NCBI GenBank assembly: GCA_036504215.1
Contig: DASXVO010000046.1
Span: 97,199-161,198, forward strand
Direction: 5' to 3'
DNA length: 64,000 bases
Origin: Vicinamibacterales bacterium
Lineage (GTDB): Bacteria > Acidobacteriota > Vicinamibacteria > Vicinamibacterales > Fen-181
Shown: piece after piece, positions 17,180 to 25,851 of the stretch
How positions within the stretch are numbered: position 1 is the stretch's first letter
Layout: each line of letters opens with the position of its first letter
The notes under the pieces: model-generated
Told to the model about the DNA's origin: nothing
The model's input: the letters and a program-made list of their open reading frames with translations, nothing else
The model's database searches: none
Position numbers and translations under genes: made by a program

Positions 17180-20100
17180 ATGCTCCCTGGCGTTTCCGGC
17201 ACGCTGGTATCGGAGTACTTCCTCGAGGAGATCCTGCCCGTGCTGTTTGCGGGCCGCCTCGGTGAGAGCACGCGTGCCCACGGCTGGCGCAGCCTCGTCC
17301 GCTGGCAACGCGACCGCGGCCGGCTGCTCGGGCCGGTCAGCAGCGCACGCGTGGTGTTCGACACGGCCGCCATACCTGTGGCCGCGACCCTTGGGTTTAC
17401 CGCGGGCCCCGCAGCGCCGATTCCGCGCGCGGATCTCATCGTCGCGCCGCTGCTGGCGGATGACTCGATCCGCCTGCTGCTCGTAACAGCGGCGTGGTCA
17501 CAGGACCTGGAACAGATCTGGCGCACGAGTATTCGTCATGGCCTGGCTGCCGGGACCAGGTGGTGCGTCTGCACGAACGGGCGCAGCCTGCGGCTCGTTG
17601 ACGCGCGCGCCACCCACGCGCGCCGTTTCGTGCAGTTCGACCTCGACGCTGCGATCGACGACGAGCGGAGCATGGCGGCGCTCTGGGCACTGCTTGGCGC
17701 AGACACTTTCCTGGTCCAGGAGACCGGTGCGTCGGACCACCGCCGCATCGATGAAGCGGAGTCGTCCGGCGACATCTCCCTGATCGAACAGGTCGTTGCC
17801 GCGTCGGCCCGCCACACGGTTGGCGTCTGTCGGTCGCTGAGACGCGGGGTCCTCGAGGCGCTTGGCGAGCTGCTGTCGGACTTTGCCGGCTGCACCCGCA
17901 ACCCGCACACGACACCTGGACCCGATCTCGACGCCATTCACGAACAGGCATTGACCGTCGTCTACCGGATCCTGTTCCTCCTGTTCGCCGAATCGCGGAG
18001 CCTCGTTCCGGTGTGGCACCCGGTGTACCGCGACAGCTACTCGCTCGAGGCGGCGCGAACTCTCGCCGAGCGGCCCGGCCCCGCTCGTGGTCTGTGGGAG
18101 ACGCTGCAGGCCATTTCCCGGCTCGCGCACAACGGGTGCCGCGCTGGCGACCTGCGCGTGACACCGTTCAACGGTCGCCTGTTCGCGCCCGCGTCGACGC
18201 CGCTCGGCGAGCACGGTCGCGTGAGCGACGAGTCGGCGCGGAGGGTGGTGCTGGCGTTGTCCACGGCGCCGGGGCGATCGGGTGCGGCCCGGGCGCGCAT
18301 CGTGTATCGCGACCTGGGCGTCGAACAGCTTGGTGCGGTGTACGAAAGCGTACTCGACTACCGTCCGCGCCTCGAGCCCGACACGGCTCCAGCGCCAGCG
18401 CGCGCACCGAACCGCCGACTGCGAGGTGGAGTGCGGGTGCGCCTCGAGCCGGGCGGCCGGACGCGCAAGGCCACGGGCACGTTCTACACGCCGCGATCGA
18501 TTACCAGCCACCTGGTGCGGCAGACGCTCGAGCCGCTCGTCGCGCACGCGACGACCGAAGACATCCTCCGCCTCCGGATTGTCGATCCCGCGATGGGCAG
18601 CGGCGCCTTTCTGGTTGCCGCCTGTCGGTTCCTCGCCGCCGCGTACGAGGCGGCGGTCATCGAGGGCGGCGGTTGCCAGCCGAACGATGTGTCGGACGAG
18701 GATCGCCGTGGGTTCAGGCGCCTGATCGTGCAGCGGTGCGTGTACGGCGTGGACCGAAATCCGGTCGCCGTCCAGCTTGCGCGGCTCTCGCTGTGGTTGA
18801 CGACGCTCGCACCCGATCGGCCGCTGACGTTCCTGGATCACCACCTGCGCGTCGGTGACAGCCTCGTCGGTGCATCGCTCGACGACCTGCGGCGATGCCC
18901 GCCCGGTTGCGCCGGAAGAGCGGAGCGGTCTGGCGATGTCGGCGGCCGGCTGCCTCTGTTCGGCGACGAGCCGACGGGGCCTGACATCCGGGCGGTCTGG
19001 CCGGATCGCGACCGCGTTGCCGCGCTGCCGGACGACACGTTGGCGATCGTGCGGGAGAAGGAGAGGCTTCTCGGCGCCATGGCGGGCGAGGCCTCGCCGC
19101 TGGCGCGGTGGAGAACGCTGGCGGATCTCTGGTGCGCGTTCAGCTTCATGGATCGCCGCGTCACTGATGGCGGCCGCCTGTTCGGTGCGCTGGCGGATCA
19201 GGTCCTGCGCGGGCGCCCCTCCCTGCCGTTGGCGCTGTCCGCGTCCCGGCTCGACGAGGCGCGCGAGGCCGCGCGGCAGCGTCGATTCTTCCACTGGGTG
19301 CTCGAGTTCCCTGAGGTGTTCTTCTCCGCCGACGGGACGCCGCTGGCGCGGCCGGGGTTCGACGCAGTGATCGGCAACCCTCCTTGGGACATGGTGCGCG
19401 GCGACGACCGCGACGCGGCTGCCCGCAGGGGGGGCAAGGTGGAGAGCGGCCGGCTCCTTCGCTTTGCCCGCGACTCCGGGCTCTACCGGGCGCAGGGCGC
19501 GGGTCACGCGAATCTGTACCAGTTGTTCGTGGAACGTGCCGTCCGGCTGGCCAGGGACGCCGGACGGATTGGCCTTGTCGTGCCGTGGGGGCTGGCCGCC
19601 GATTCCGGGTGCGCGCCCCTGCGCCGCCTGCTGCTCGATCGCTGTCGCGTCGATTCACTCATCTCCTTCGAGAATGCCAACGCGATCTTCCCGATTCATC
19701 GCAGCGTGCGTTTCCTGGTCTTCACGGCCAGCACGGGCGGACGGACCGACGCCATTCCCTGCTGGCTGGGGCAACGGGATCCGGCGGTCCTCGATGCGAT
19801 TGGAGAGGGCCCGAGCGGATCCGGACCTCGGTGGCCGTTCATCGTCACCCGCGGCCTGCTGCAGCGGGTGTCAGCGGACGATCTCGCGATTCCCGACCTG
19901 CGGACGCGGCTGGATCTCGAAATCCTCGAACGCGTGGCGCACGCGTTTCCGTCCCTTGCGTCCCGTGACGGGTGGGGCGTCGAGTTCGGCCGCGAGTTGA
20001 ACGCCAGCGACGACCGCCCGCACTTCGACAGCAGCCCAGAGGGTCTTCCGGTGCTGGAGGGCAAGCATCTCCAACCGTTTCGCGTGGTCGTGCCGGCGGA

Positions 20101-20629
20101 CGGCGCTCGTATCGCCGCAGCAGCCGCACATCGACTGCTCCGCCAGTCCCCCACCTTCGGCAGGCCGCGGCTGGCCTATCGTGACGTCGCGAGCGCGACG
20201 AACAGGCTGACGCTCATCGCCGCGATCGTTCCTGGCGGGTGCGTGACGGTGCACACACTGTTCTGTGCGCGAACGCCGCTCAGCGACGAGGACCAGCAGT
20301 TCCTGTGCGGTATGTTCAACAGCCTGATGGCGAACTACCTCGTTCGGCAACGCGTCACCACGCATGTGAGCGCCGGCATCATCGCCCGGTTGCCCGTGCC
20401 TGGACCCAGCGTCGCGTCGCCCCAACGACACCGGATTGCGTCGCTCGCGGCCCGTTTGTCGACAAGCCGTGAGCCGGAAACCGACGCGGCGTACGTGCAA
20501 TTGCAGGCTGAGGCGGCGGCGGTCTATCGGGTGACGGCGGCGGAACTCGAGCACATCCTCGGTACGTTTCCGCTGATCGACGCTGCCATCAGACGTCAAG
20601 TCGCCGACGCGTGGGCTGATCTCCGCTGA
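17180..20629 (+). CDS. Eco57I/type IIG-like N6-adenine DNA methyltransferase with degenerate nuclease domain
   Basis: An 1149-residue protein. Motif I is VDPAMGSGAF (residues 468-477) and motif IV NPPW (733-736), the adenine-N6 methylase signature; the preceding TGTFYTPRSITSHLVR is the usual lead-in. The C-terminal part (about 850-1149) resembles a target-recognition domain (VLEGKHLQPF, SAGIIARLPVP). The N-terminal 170 residues follow type IIG layout (RADLIV, WCVCTNGRSLRLVD), but where a PD-(D/E)xK nuclease has its E-x-K pair the sequence reads LLLVTAAW, so cleavage by this domain is doubtful. Methylation of self DNA with the SNF2 partner acting on foreign DNA is inferred. A PglX or DrmMI role is possible, but their partner genes are absent. 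The ATG at 17180 lacks a clear Shine-Dalgarno. Confidence 0.85.
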   Translation: MLPGVSGTLVSEYFLEEILPVLFAGRLGESTRAHGWRSLVRWQRDRGRLLGPVSSARVVFDTAAIPVAATLGFTAGPAAPIPRADLIVAPLLADDSIRLLLVTAAWSQDLEQIWRTSIRHGLAAGTRWCVCTNGRSLRLVDARATHARRFVQFDLDAAIDDERSMAALWALLGADTFLVQETGASDHRRIDEAESSGDISLIEQVVAASARHTVGVCRSLRRGVLEALGELLSDFAGCTRNPHTTPGPDLDAIHEQALTVVYRILFLLFAESRSLVPVWHPVYRDSYSLEAARTLAERPGPARGLWETLQAISRLAHNGCRAGDLRVTPFNGRLFAPASTPLGEHGRVSDESARRVVLALSTAPGRSGAARARIVYRDLGVEQLGAVYESVLDYRPRLEPDTAPAPARAPNRRLRGGVRVRLEPGGRTRKATGTFYTPRSITSHLVRQTLEPLVAHATTEDILRLRIVDPAMGSGAFLVAACRFLAAAYEAAVIEGGGCQPNDVSDEDRRGFRRLIVQRCVYGVDRNPVAVQLARLSLWLTTLAPDRPLTFLDHHLRVGDSLVGASLDDLRRCPPGCAGRAERSGDVGGRLPLFGDEPTGPDIRAVWPDRDRVAALPDDTLAIVREKERLLGAMAGEASPLARWRTLADLWCAFSFMDRRVTDGGRLFGALADQVLRGRPSLPLALSASRLDEAREAARQRRFFHWVLEFPEVFFSADGTPLARPGFDAVIGNPPWDMVRGDDRDAAARRGGKVESGRLLRFARDSGLYRAQGAGHANLYQLFVERAVRLARDAGRIGLVVPWGLAADSGCAPLRRLLLDRCRVDSLISFENANAIFPIHRSVRFLVFTASTGGRTDAIPCWLGQRDPAVLDAIGEGPSGSGPRWPFIVTRGLLQRVSADDLAIPDLRTRLDLEILERVAHAFPSLASRDGWGVEFGRELNASDDRPHFDSSPEGLPVLEGKHLQPFRVVVPADGARIAAAAAHRLLRQSPTFGRPRLAYRDVASATNRLTLIAAIVPGGCVTVHTLFCARTPLSDEDQQFLCGMFNSLMANYLVRQRVTTHVSAGIIARLPVPGPSVASPQRHRIASLAARLSTSREPETDAAYVQLQAEAAAVYRVTAAELEHILGTFPLIDAAIRRQVADAWADLR

Positions 20630-20705
20630 AGCCCGCCCCTCTTTGGCCCGGCAGCACGGCCGCGACGGCGGCGGCACCGAGGGGCGTCCTCACGGCCAGC
20701 TCGAC

Positions 20706-21050
20706 TCAGGCAAGCACGACGGCCATCAGGACCGCCAACTGGTCGCCGTCGTTGCGAACGCTGTGAGTTTCACCGTTCCCGGTCAGCATCGCATCTCCGG
20801 CTTCGAGACAGGTATCGACGCCGTTGTCCGTGGCCGTCAGCCGGCCGCTCAACAGGTAGTAGATTTCCGCATCGGGTCCGTGCGCGTGCACCCCGATCGA
20901 CTGACCCTTCTCCAGGTTCAGGAGGGCGCAGAGGTTCACCTTCCCGAAGCACTCGCTCTTCTCGAGCAGGTTGATGCAGCGGATGGTGCCGTCACCGCCG
21001 CGGATCTGGTCTCGCATCTCGATGCGCATGTCCTGTTGTCTCTTGATCAT
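20706..21050 (-). CDS. Small cupin-domain protein
   Basis: A 114-residue single-domain cupin. GVHAHGPDAEIYYLLSGR is cupin motif 1 with its two His and a Glu, and GDAMLTGNGETHSVRNDG is motif 2 with the last His. These residues bind a divalent metal in a beta-barrel; functions range from sugar isomerases to sensors, and none can be chosen here. The ATG at 21050 has GGGGAG at good spacing; longer readings add unrelated sequence. It lies downstream of DUF1634 on the same strand after 116 bases. Confidence 0.8.
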   Translation of the reverse strand: MIKRQQDMRIEMRDQIRGGDGTIRCINLLEKSECFGKVNLCALLNLEKGQSIGVHAHGPDAEIYYLLSGRLTATDNGVDTCLEAGDAMLTGNGETHSVRNDGDQLAVLMAVVLA

Positions 21051-21166
21051 GTCACTCCCCTTCTCTGTCGCGTCCCGGCAGGTTGGCCGATCCGAGGGCG
21101 CCATTGTAGGCGACACACCGCGGATCGGAGGAGCGTGGCCTGTGTTTCGGCGGCTGCCGTATACCC

Positions 21167-21463
21167 TTACAGTAGCGCCACGACCAGGCTGCCGAGCAGG
21201 ATGGCCAACACCGTCGTGGTGAGAGCGAAGAACGGCCAGTCGCGTTCCAGGACGTATTCGGCGACCGAGATCACCACGCGCCCAACCGGCGTGGCCATCA
21301 GGACCAGCAAGCCCGCCGTGGTCAGGAGGCCGGCCAGGCGGGCATTCCCGCCAGCCAGTTGAAGCACGAGGCCGACCGCAAGCAGCGTGGTGCTGGTCGT
21401 CACGCCAATCCGCAGCACACGGCCCAACCACCGTTCGAGTCGTCCGACGTCTGGAGCGATCAT
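21167..21463 (-). CDS. DUF1634 membrane protein
   Basis: A 98-residue protein with three predicted membrane helices (GVTTSTTLLAVGLVLQLAG, AGLLTTAGLLVLMATP, FFALTTTVLAILLGSLVVAL) that matches the DUF1634 family. Such genes are regularly found beside TauE/SafE exporters and may form a complex with them. Its ATG shares one base with the stop of the exporter gene (TGATG), which supports coupled translation and decides the start at 21463. No catalytic residues are seen. Confidence 0.75.
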   Translation of the reverse strand: MIAPDVGRLERWLGRVLRIGVTTSTTLLAVGLVLQLAGGNARLAGLLTTAGLLVLMATPVGRVVISVAEYVLERDWPFFALTTTVLAILLGSLVVALL

Positions 21464-22293
21464 CACGACTTCACCAGCATGAGCATCGAGACAGCCACGA
21501 GGACGGCCGCCAGCAGGATCTTCAGCCATTTGGCGCGAGCCCTGGCGCCGACCGCGAAGCCAGCCCGGGATCCGACCATGACGCCGAGCACCGTGGCCGC
21601 CGCCATCCACGCGACGACCTCACCGCGGCCGTAGTAGATCACCGCGCCAGCGGTGGCCGTCACGCCAATCATGAACGCGCTCGTGGCCGCCGCGGCCCTC
21701 ATCGGCACTCCGCACCAGATGTTCAGCGCCGGGACCTTGAGGATGCCGCCGCCCAACCCGAGGAGCGACGAGACGCTCCCGGCCACGAACGACACGACCA
21801 TCGCCAGCGGCACCCGCCTGACCTGGTACGAGACCACTGCGCCGCTCTCGGCTTCGTAGTACCGCCCGCCGAGCCGGCCGGGATCCGCCGCAGGGTCGAG
21901 AATCACGTTTCGTCGCTCGAGCCGCGTCAGCATGGCGACCGCAGAGAGCATGGCGACGATCCCGAACAGGCGTTCGAGCGTCGGTGTCGAGAGCGAGGCT
22001 GCGGTGATGCCGCCGGCGAGACCGCCAGCGGTGGTCGCCACCTCGAGCAGCATGCCGAGCCGGAGATTCACCAGGGAGCGGCCCAGCCGGCCGGAGGTGA
22101 CCACGCTCGAGGTCGCGATGACGGTGGTCAGGCTGATGCCGACCGCCAGCCGCATGGGCAGATGGAGCACCAACACCAGGAACGGGACGAGAAAGACGCC
22201 ACCGCCAAGACCGAGGAGTGCGCCGAGCACGCCCGCACCGCCGCCTGCCAGGAAGAGTACGGTCACGAGGAATGGCGAGATGTCCGGCATCAC
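21463..22293 (-). CDS. TauE/SafE-family permease
   Basis: A 276-residue inner-membrane protein with about eight helices and the twin glycine-rich family motifs (GALLGLGGGVFLVPFL in the first half, SLLGLGGGILKVPAL in the second). Members export or import small anions such as sulfite, sulfoacetate or other organosulfur compounds. The substrate cannot be read from sequence. Its start overlaps the end of the ketopantoate reductase-like gene (ATGA), and its stop overlaps DUF1634, so the three are one translational unit. A charged insert of about 40 residues (RRNVILDPAADPGRLGGRYYEAESG) joins the halves. Confidence 0.88.
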   Translation of the reverse strand: MMPDISPFLVTVLFLAGGGAGVLGALLGLGGGVFLVPFLVLVLHLPMRLAVGISLTTVIATSSVVTSGRLGRSLVNLRLGMLLEVATTAGGLAGGITAASLSTPTLERLFGIVAMLSAVAMLTRLERRNVILDPAADPGRLGGRYYEAESGAVVSYQVRRVPLAMVVSFVAGSVSSLLGLGGGILKVPALNIWCGVPMRAAAATSAFMIGVTATAGAVIYYGRGEVVAWMAAATVLGVMVGSRAGFAVGARARAKWLKILLAAVLVAVSMLMLVKS

Positions 22294-23216
22294 TGCGGGG
22301 TGCCGAACTCGAAGGGCTTCAGCACGCCGTACAGCGTCGCCATCACCGGCGTATCGATCGCCGCGGCGCGGCCGCGCCGGATCACGGTTCCGACCAGCGC
22401 CTGGAGCTCCAGCGGTCTGCCCGAGACGAGATCGACCATCATCGACGACCGCATGGTCGCCGGGCTGTTGTCCATGTACCGCATCTTCTGTTCCCGGACG
22501 TCGTCGGCCACCGCGACGCCGGCGTGGCGCGCAAGCTGCTCGACCTCGCCCATCGCGCGGTGGAACGCGTCACGGAACGCCGGCTGTGCCCAGGCGGGAC
22601 CAACCGCCAGCCGGGCCGCAGCCGTCAGCGCCGCGACTGGGGCGAGGAAGATGAACTTCTCCCAGATGGGGATGCGGCTGTCGGCGGCGGCTTCCGACTG
22701 GATGTCCGCTCCGGCCAGCACCTCGTGGACGCGCGAGACCCTTTCGCTGATCACCCGATCGCCGGCTGCTTCGCCAAACACGATCCGACGAACCGTGCCG
22801 ACGTGTTCGATCTCGCCTGGCGCGGTCAGCGTGGCGCCGATGTACGTGGCGCCGGCGAGAACGTGCCCCGCGCCCACGACCGCCGCGACCTCGTCGGCGC
22901 TGTCCACGCCGTTCTGCAGCGTCAGCACGGCCGTGTCCGGACCGACGAGGGGTGGCAGCAACAGGAGCGCCTCGCGGTTCGAATACGTCTTCACGGCGAG
23001 GATCACGAGATCGACCGCGCCGACCAGGGCCGCGTCGGCTTCGGCCCGGGCCGCGACCACGAAGTCACCGAGCTGGCTTCGAACGCGCACGCCTCGCTCA
23101 CGAACAGCCCGGAGGTTTGTTCCACGCGCGATGAACACGACCTCGTGCCCCGCCTGCGCGAGCCGCCCGCCGTAGTAGCCCCCGACCGCACCTGCGCCGA
23201 CAACCGCAATTCGCAT
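22290..23216 (-). CDS. Ketopantoate reductase-like 2-dehydropantoate 2-reductase
   Basis: A 308-residue NADPH-dependent oxidoreductase of the PanE/ApbA family. The N-terminal Rossmann motif is VVGAGAVGGYYGGRLA, followed by LAVKTY and LTLQNGVD typical of the family; the C-terminal helical domain has the conserved lysine in IWEKFIFLAPVAALTAA. PanE reduces 2-dehydropantoate to pantoate for coenzyme A. Many bacteria hold several paralogues acting on other 2-oxo acids, and the link with a TauE exporter rather than panBC makes a non-coenzyme-A role possible. Nine bases separate it from the upstream hydrolase gene. Confidence 0.85.
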   Translation of the reverse strand: MRIAVVGAGAVGGYYGGRLAQAGHEVVFIARGTNLRAVRERGVRVRSQLGDFVVAARAEADAALVGAVDLVILAVKTYSNREALLLLPPLVGPDTAVLTLQNGVDSADEVAAVVGAGHVLAGATYIGATLTAPGEIEHVGTVRRIVFGEAAGDRVISERVSRVHEVLAGADIQSEAAADSRIPIWEKFIFLAPVAALTAAARLAVGPAWAQPAFRDAFHRAMGEVEQLARHAGVAVADDVREQKMRYMDNSPATMRSSMMVDLVSGRPLELQALVGTVIRRGRAAAIDTPVMATLYGVLKPFEFGTPQ

Positions 23217-23225
23217 GGGGTTCAG

Positions 23226-24299
23226 CTAATCCTTCTTCACAACGCCGATGTTCGCCACCGTCTCGCCCTTCGTCATGGACGGCACCGCCCGGAGGTAGAG
23301 CACGACGCCCGATTCAGGAGCGCGAGCCTCGAACACGGTCTTCCCGACGTAATCCGTCACGTAACCTACGAGCCTGCCCTTCTGCACGTAGGTTCCGCGC
23401 TTGACCAGCGGATAGAATACGCCCGTCTGCTCGCTGGTGATGCCGGCGATTCGCTCGATCCAGACCGGATTGTCGATGATCGTCGGCACGCCCGGCAGCA
23501 TCTTCAGGTATCGCATCACGCTCAGGCACCCGTTGATGAGCGCATTCACATCGTCGGTCTCCACGGTGCCTGCGTGCCCCGCCTCGGCCGTCAGTGACGG
23601 CTTGCCGCGCGTGCTCGCCGTGTTCTCGAGGTAGCGCGACTGCGCCGGATCCTTCGGGCGGTCGGCGGAGATGATGATCGTGTCGAGTCCGAAGGCGAGC
23701 GCCATCTCGCGTGCGATCTGATCCTGTTTCTGGTTGCCGGTGACCGTCCAGTAACTGTAGGGTCTGAGGCTCTCGTCGAGATCCCCTCCGTGCAGATCGA
23801 TCAGATGGTCGCTCGGTTCGACCACCTGTTTCGTGATCAGGTAGGCTGCGCGTTCGGTTTGCGACCCGTTCGGATTCCCCGGGTAGAACCGGTTCATGCT
23901 CTTGCCGTCCACCGGATTGACGTGCGCGATCTTCTGCTCGAACGACGCCAGGTTCACGAGCGGCACGACGATGACCGTACCGGCGATCTGGGCGGGCTCG
24001 AGAAGCGCAATCATCTTCTCGAGCGCGATGATCGACGAATACTCCGTGCCGTGAGCGCCGGCCACCAGCGCCAGGACGGGACCGGGCCGCGCACCGTTGA
24101 CCACGGCCACCGGGATGTTCGTGGCGGCGTCGCTCCCGGCGGGCACCGCAATGATGCCCGTGACCTTCTGGCCGCGCGCCGCCGGGGCCGTCCCGCCGGG
24201 GACGGTCGGCCTCGGGTCGGCCGTCTGCGCCGCGGCAGCGGCGGTGACAACCCCGATCACGGTGAGTAGCAGAATTGCGCGAACGAGCATGGTCTTCAT
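23226..24299 (-). CDS. Exported AstE/AspA-family deacylase-like protein
   Basis: A 357-residue protein of the succinylglutamate desuccinylase / aspartoacylase group, a branch of the M14 fold. Zinc residues appear in AGAHGTEYSS (HxxE) and DLHGGDLDE; a glutamate in LTAEAGHAG may be catalytic. The C-terminal 90 residues resemble a small beta-barrel or lipoyl-like domain (KRGTYVQKGRLVGYVTD). An N-terminal signal peptide ending near AAAAQ sends it to the periplasm, which is unusual for AstE or AspA themselves. The substrate is unknown; an N-acyl amino acid is a guess. First gene of a unit with the reductase, TauE and DUF1634. Confidence 0.75.
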   Translation of the reverse strand: MKTMLVRAILLLTVIGVVTAAAAAQTADPRPTVPGGTAPAARGQKVTGIIAVPAGSDAATNIPVAVVNGARPGPVLALVAGAHGTEYSSIIALEKMIALLEPAQIAGTVIVVPLVNLASFEQKIAHVNPVDGKSMNRFYPGNPNGSQTERAAYLITKQVVEPSDHLIDLHGGDLDESLRPYSYWTVTGNQKQDQIAREMALAFGLDTIIISADRPKDPAQSRYLENTASTRGKPSLTAEAGHAGTVETDDVNALINGCLSVMRYLKMLPGVPTIIDNPVWIERIAGITSEQTGVFYPLVKRGTYVQKGRLVGYVTDYVGKTVFEARAPESGVVLYLRAVPSMTKGETVANIGVVKKD

Positions 24300-24480
24300 G
24301 GTGAACTCCGATCATCATCGCGATCCAGGTGGCGTGCGCCAGCAGGTCGCGAGGCTTGCGCCACAACGCCGGGAGGCTCCGGCGCAGGGCAGTATCGGTC
24401 GCGCGGGGCGGGAAAGCAATGGCATGGTCCGTTCGAGGTAGAATCGCGCGGATCCACTCACGCGCAGGAAGCAGCCACTG

Positions 24481-25815
24481 ATGAGCGCAATCCGGCAGGT
24501 CACGAAGATTCCAGGGCCGAACTCCGAGGCCGTCATGGCCCGTCGTGAGGCGGCCGTGCCGCGTGGCCTCTATCACGCGACGCCGATCGTGGCCGCAAGG
24601 GCCGAAGGTGCGATTGTCGAGGACCTGGACGGCAACCGTTATATTGATCTTGCGGGCGGCATCGGCACGCTGAACGTCGGGCACTCGGCGCCCGCCGTGG
24701 CCGCCGCCGTGCGGGCCCAACTCGAGCGCTTCACGCACACCTGCTTCTCCGTCGCACCCTACGAGAACTACATCGCGCTGGCCGAGCGGCTCATCCGGCT
24801 GACCCCGGGATCGTTTGCGAAGAAGGCGATGTTTCTGAACACCGGCGCCGAGGTGGTCGAGAACGCGGTGAAGATCGCGAGACACGCGACGGGACGCCCG
24901 GGCGTGCTGGTATTCGAGGATGCCTTCCACGGCAGGTCGCTGCTCACCCTCTCGATGACGAGCAAGGTCCATCCCTACAAGGCCGGATTCGGCCCGTTCC
25001 CCGGCGAGGTCCACCGTGTGCCATACGCGTACTGCTATCGCTGCGCGTACAAGCGGACACCGGAAGAGTGCGCGACCGCCTGTGTCGATGCGATCGCGGA
25101 TCACTTCAAGCGGTACTTCGATCCCGCGTCGATTGCCGCGGTCGTCGTCGAGCCCGTCCTCGGCGAGGGCGGCTTCGTGGTGCCGCCGCGCGACTTCCTG
25201 CCCCGCCTCGCCTCGCTCTGCCGCAGCCACGGTATCGTCGTCGTGGCCGACGAGGTGCAGTCGGGCTTCGGGCGTACAGGACGGATGTTCGCCTGCGAGC
25301 ACTCGGGGTTCGAGCCCGACATCCTGGTCATGGCGAAGTCCCTGGCGGGCGGCCTTCCGCTCGGAGCCGTCGTTGGCCGCGCGGACCTGATGGACTCACC
25401 CGAGGTCGGCGGCCTTGGCGGGACCTTCGCCGGGAATCCGCTGGCCGTCGCCGCCGCGCACGCCGTGCTGGATCTGTTCGAGGACGGCTCGATGCTGGCC
25501 CGTGCCGAGGCAATCGGCGCGCGGATGGAAGACCGGGCGAGGACCTGGCTGCAACGGTTCCCTGTCGTTGGCGACGTGCGGCGGCTTGGGGCCATGGTGG
25601 GAATCGAACTGGTCGCTGACCGCGCGACGAGGGCGCCAGCCAAGGACGCGACGTCCGCGGTCGCCAGGCTCGCGTGGCAGCGTGGCGTGCTGTTGATTAC
25701 CGCGGGCACCTACGGGAATGTCCTCAGGAGCCTCGTGCCGCTGGTGATCTCAGACGCCGAACTCGACGAGGCCCTCGACGTCCTCGAGAGCTGCCTGGCC
25801 GACGTGCGGGCCTGA
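24481..25815 (+). CDS. gabT: Class-III aminotransferase, 4-aminobutyrate type
   Basis: A 444-residue PLP enzyme of the GabT/ornithine aminotransferase class. MFLNTGAEVVENAVKIAR, VVVADEVQSGFGRTG and the PLP lysine K286 in VMAKSLAGGLPLGAVVG are the class signatures; GGTFAGNPLAVAAAHAVLD follows. GabT moves the amino group of 4-aminobutyrate to 2-oxoglutarate, giving succinate semialdehyde. The dehydrogenase gene directly downstream fits that pathway, though 5-aminovalerate or another omega-amino acid cannot be excluded. The ATG at 24481 has AGGAAG about nine bases upstream. It is transcribed away from the AstE-like gene. Confidence 0.85.
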   Translation: MSAIRQVTKIPGPNSEAVMARREAAVPRGLYHATPIVAARAEGAIVEDLDGNRYIDLAGGIGTLNVGHSAPAVAAAVRAQLERFTHTCFSVAPYENYIALAERLIRLTPGSFAKKAMFLNTGAEVVENAVKIARHATGRPGVLVFEDAFHGRSLLTLSMTSKVHPYKAGFGPFPGEVHRVPYAYCYRCAYKRTPEECATACVDAIADHFKRYFDPASIAAVVVEPVLGEGGFVVPPRDFLPRLASLCRSHGIVVVADEVQSGFGRTGRMFACEHSGFEPDILVMAKSLAGGLPLGAVVGRADLMDSPEVGGLGGTFAGNPLAVAAAHAVLDLFEDGSMLARAEAIGARMEDRARTWLQRFPVVGDVRRLGAMVGIELVADRATRAPAKDATSAVARLAWQRGVLLITAGTYGNVLRSLVPLVISDAELDEALDVLESCLADVRA

Positions 25816-25851
25816 ACGGCGAATGCCGTTCTTCTACTGAGAGGCGTGGTC

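Noticed and set aside
14587..20629. Complete DISARM or BREX system
   Set aside because: Only a DrmD-like helicase and a methyltransferase are present; flanks hold an S9 peptidase and a cupin, with no drmABC, pglZ, brxC or brxL.
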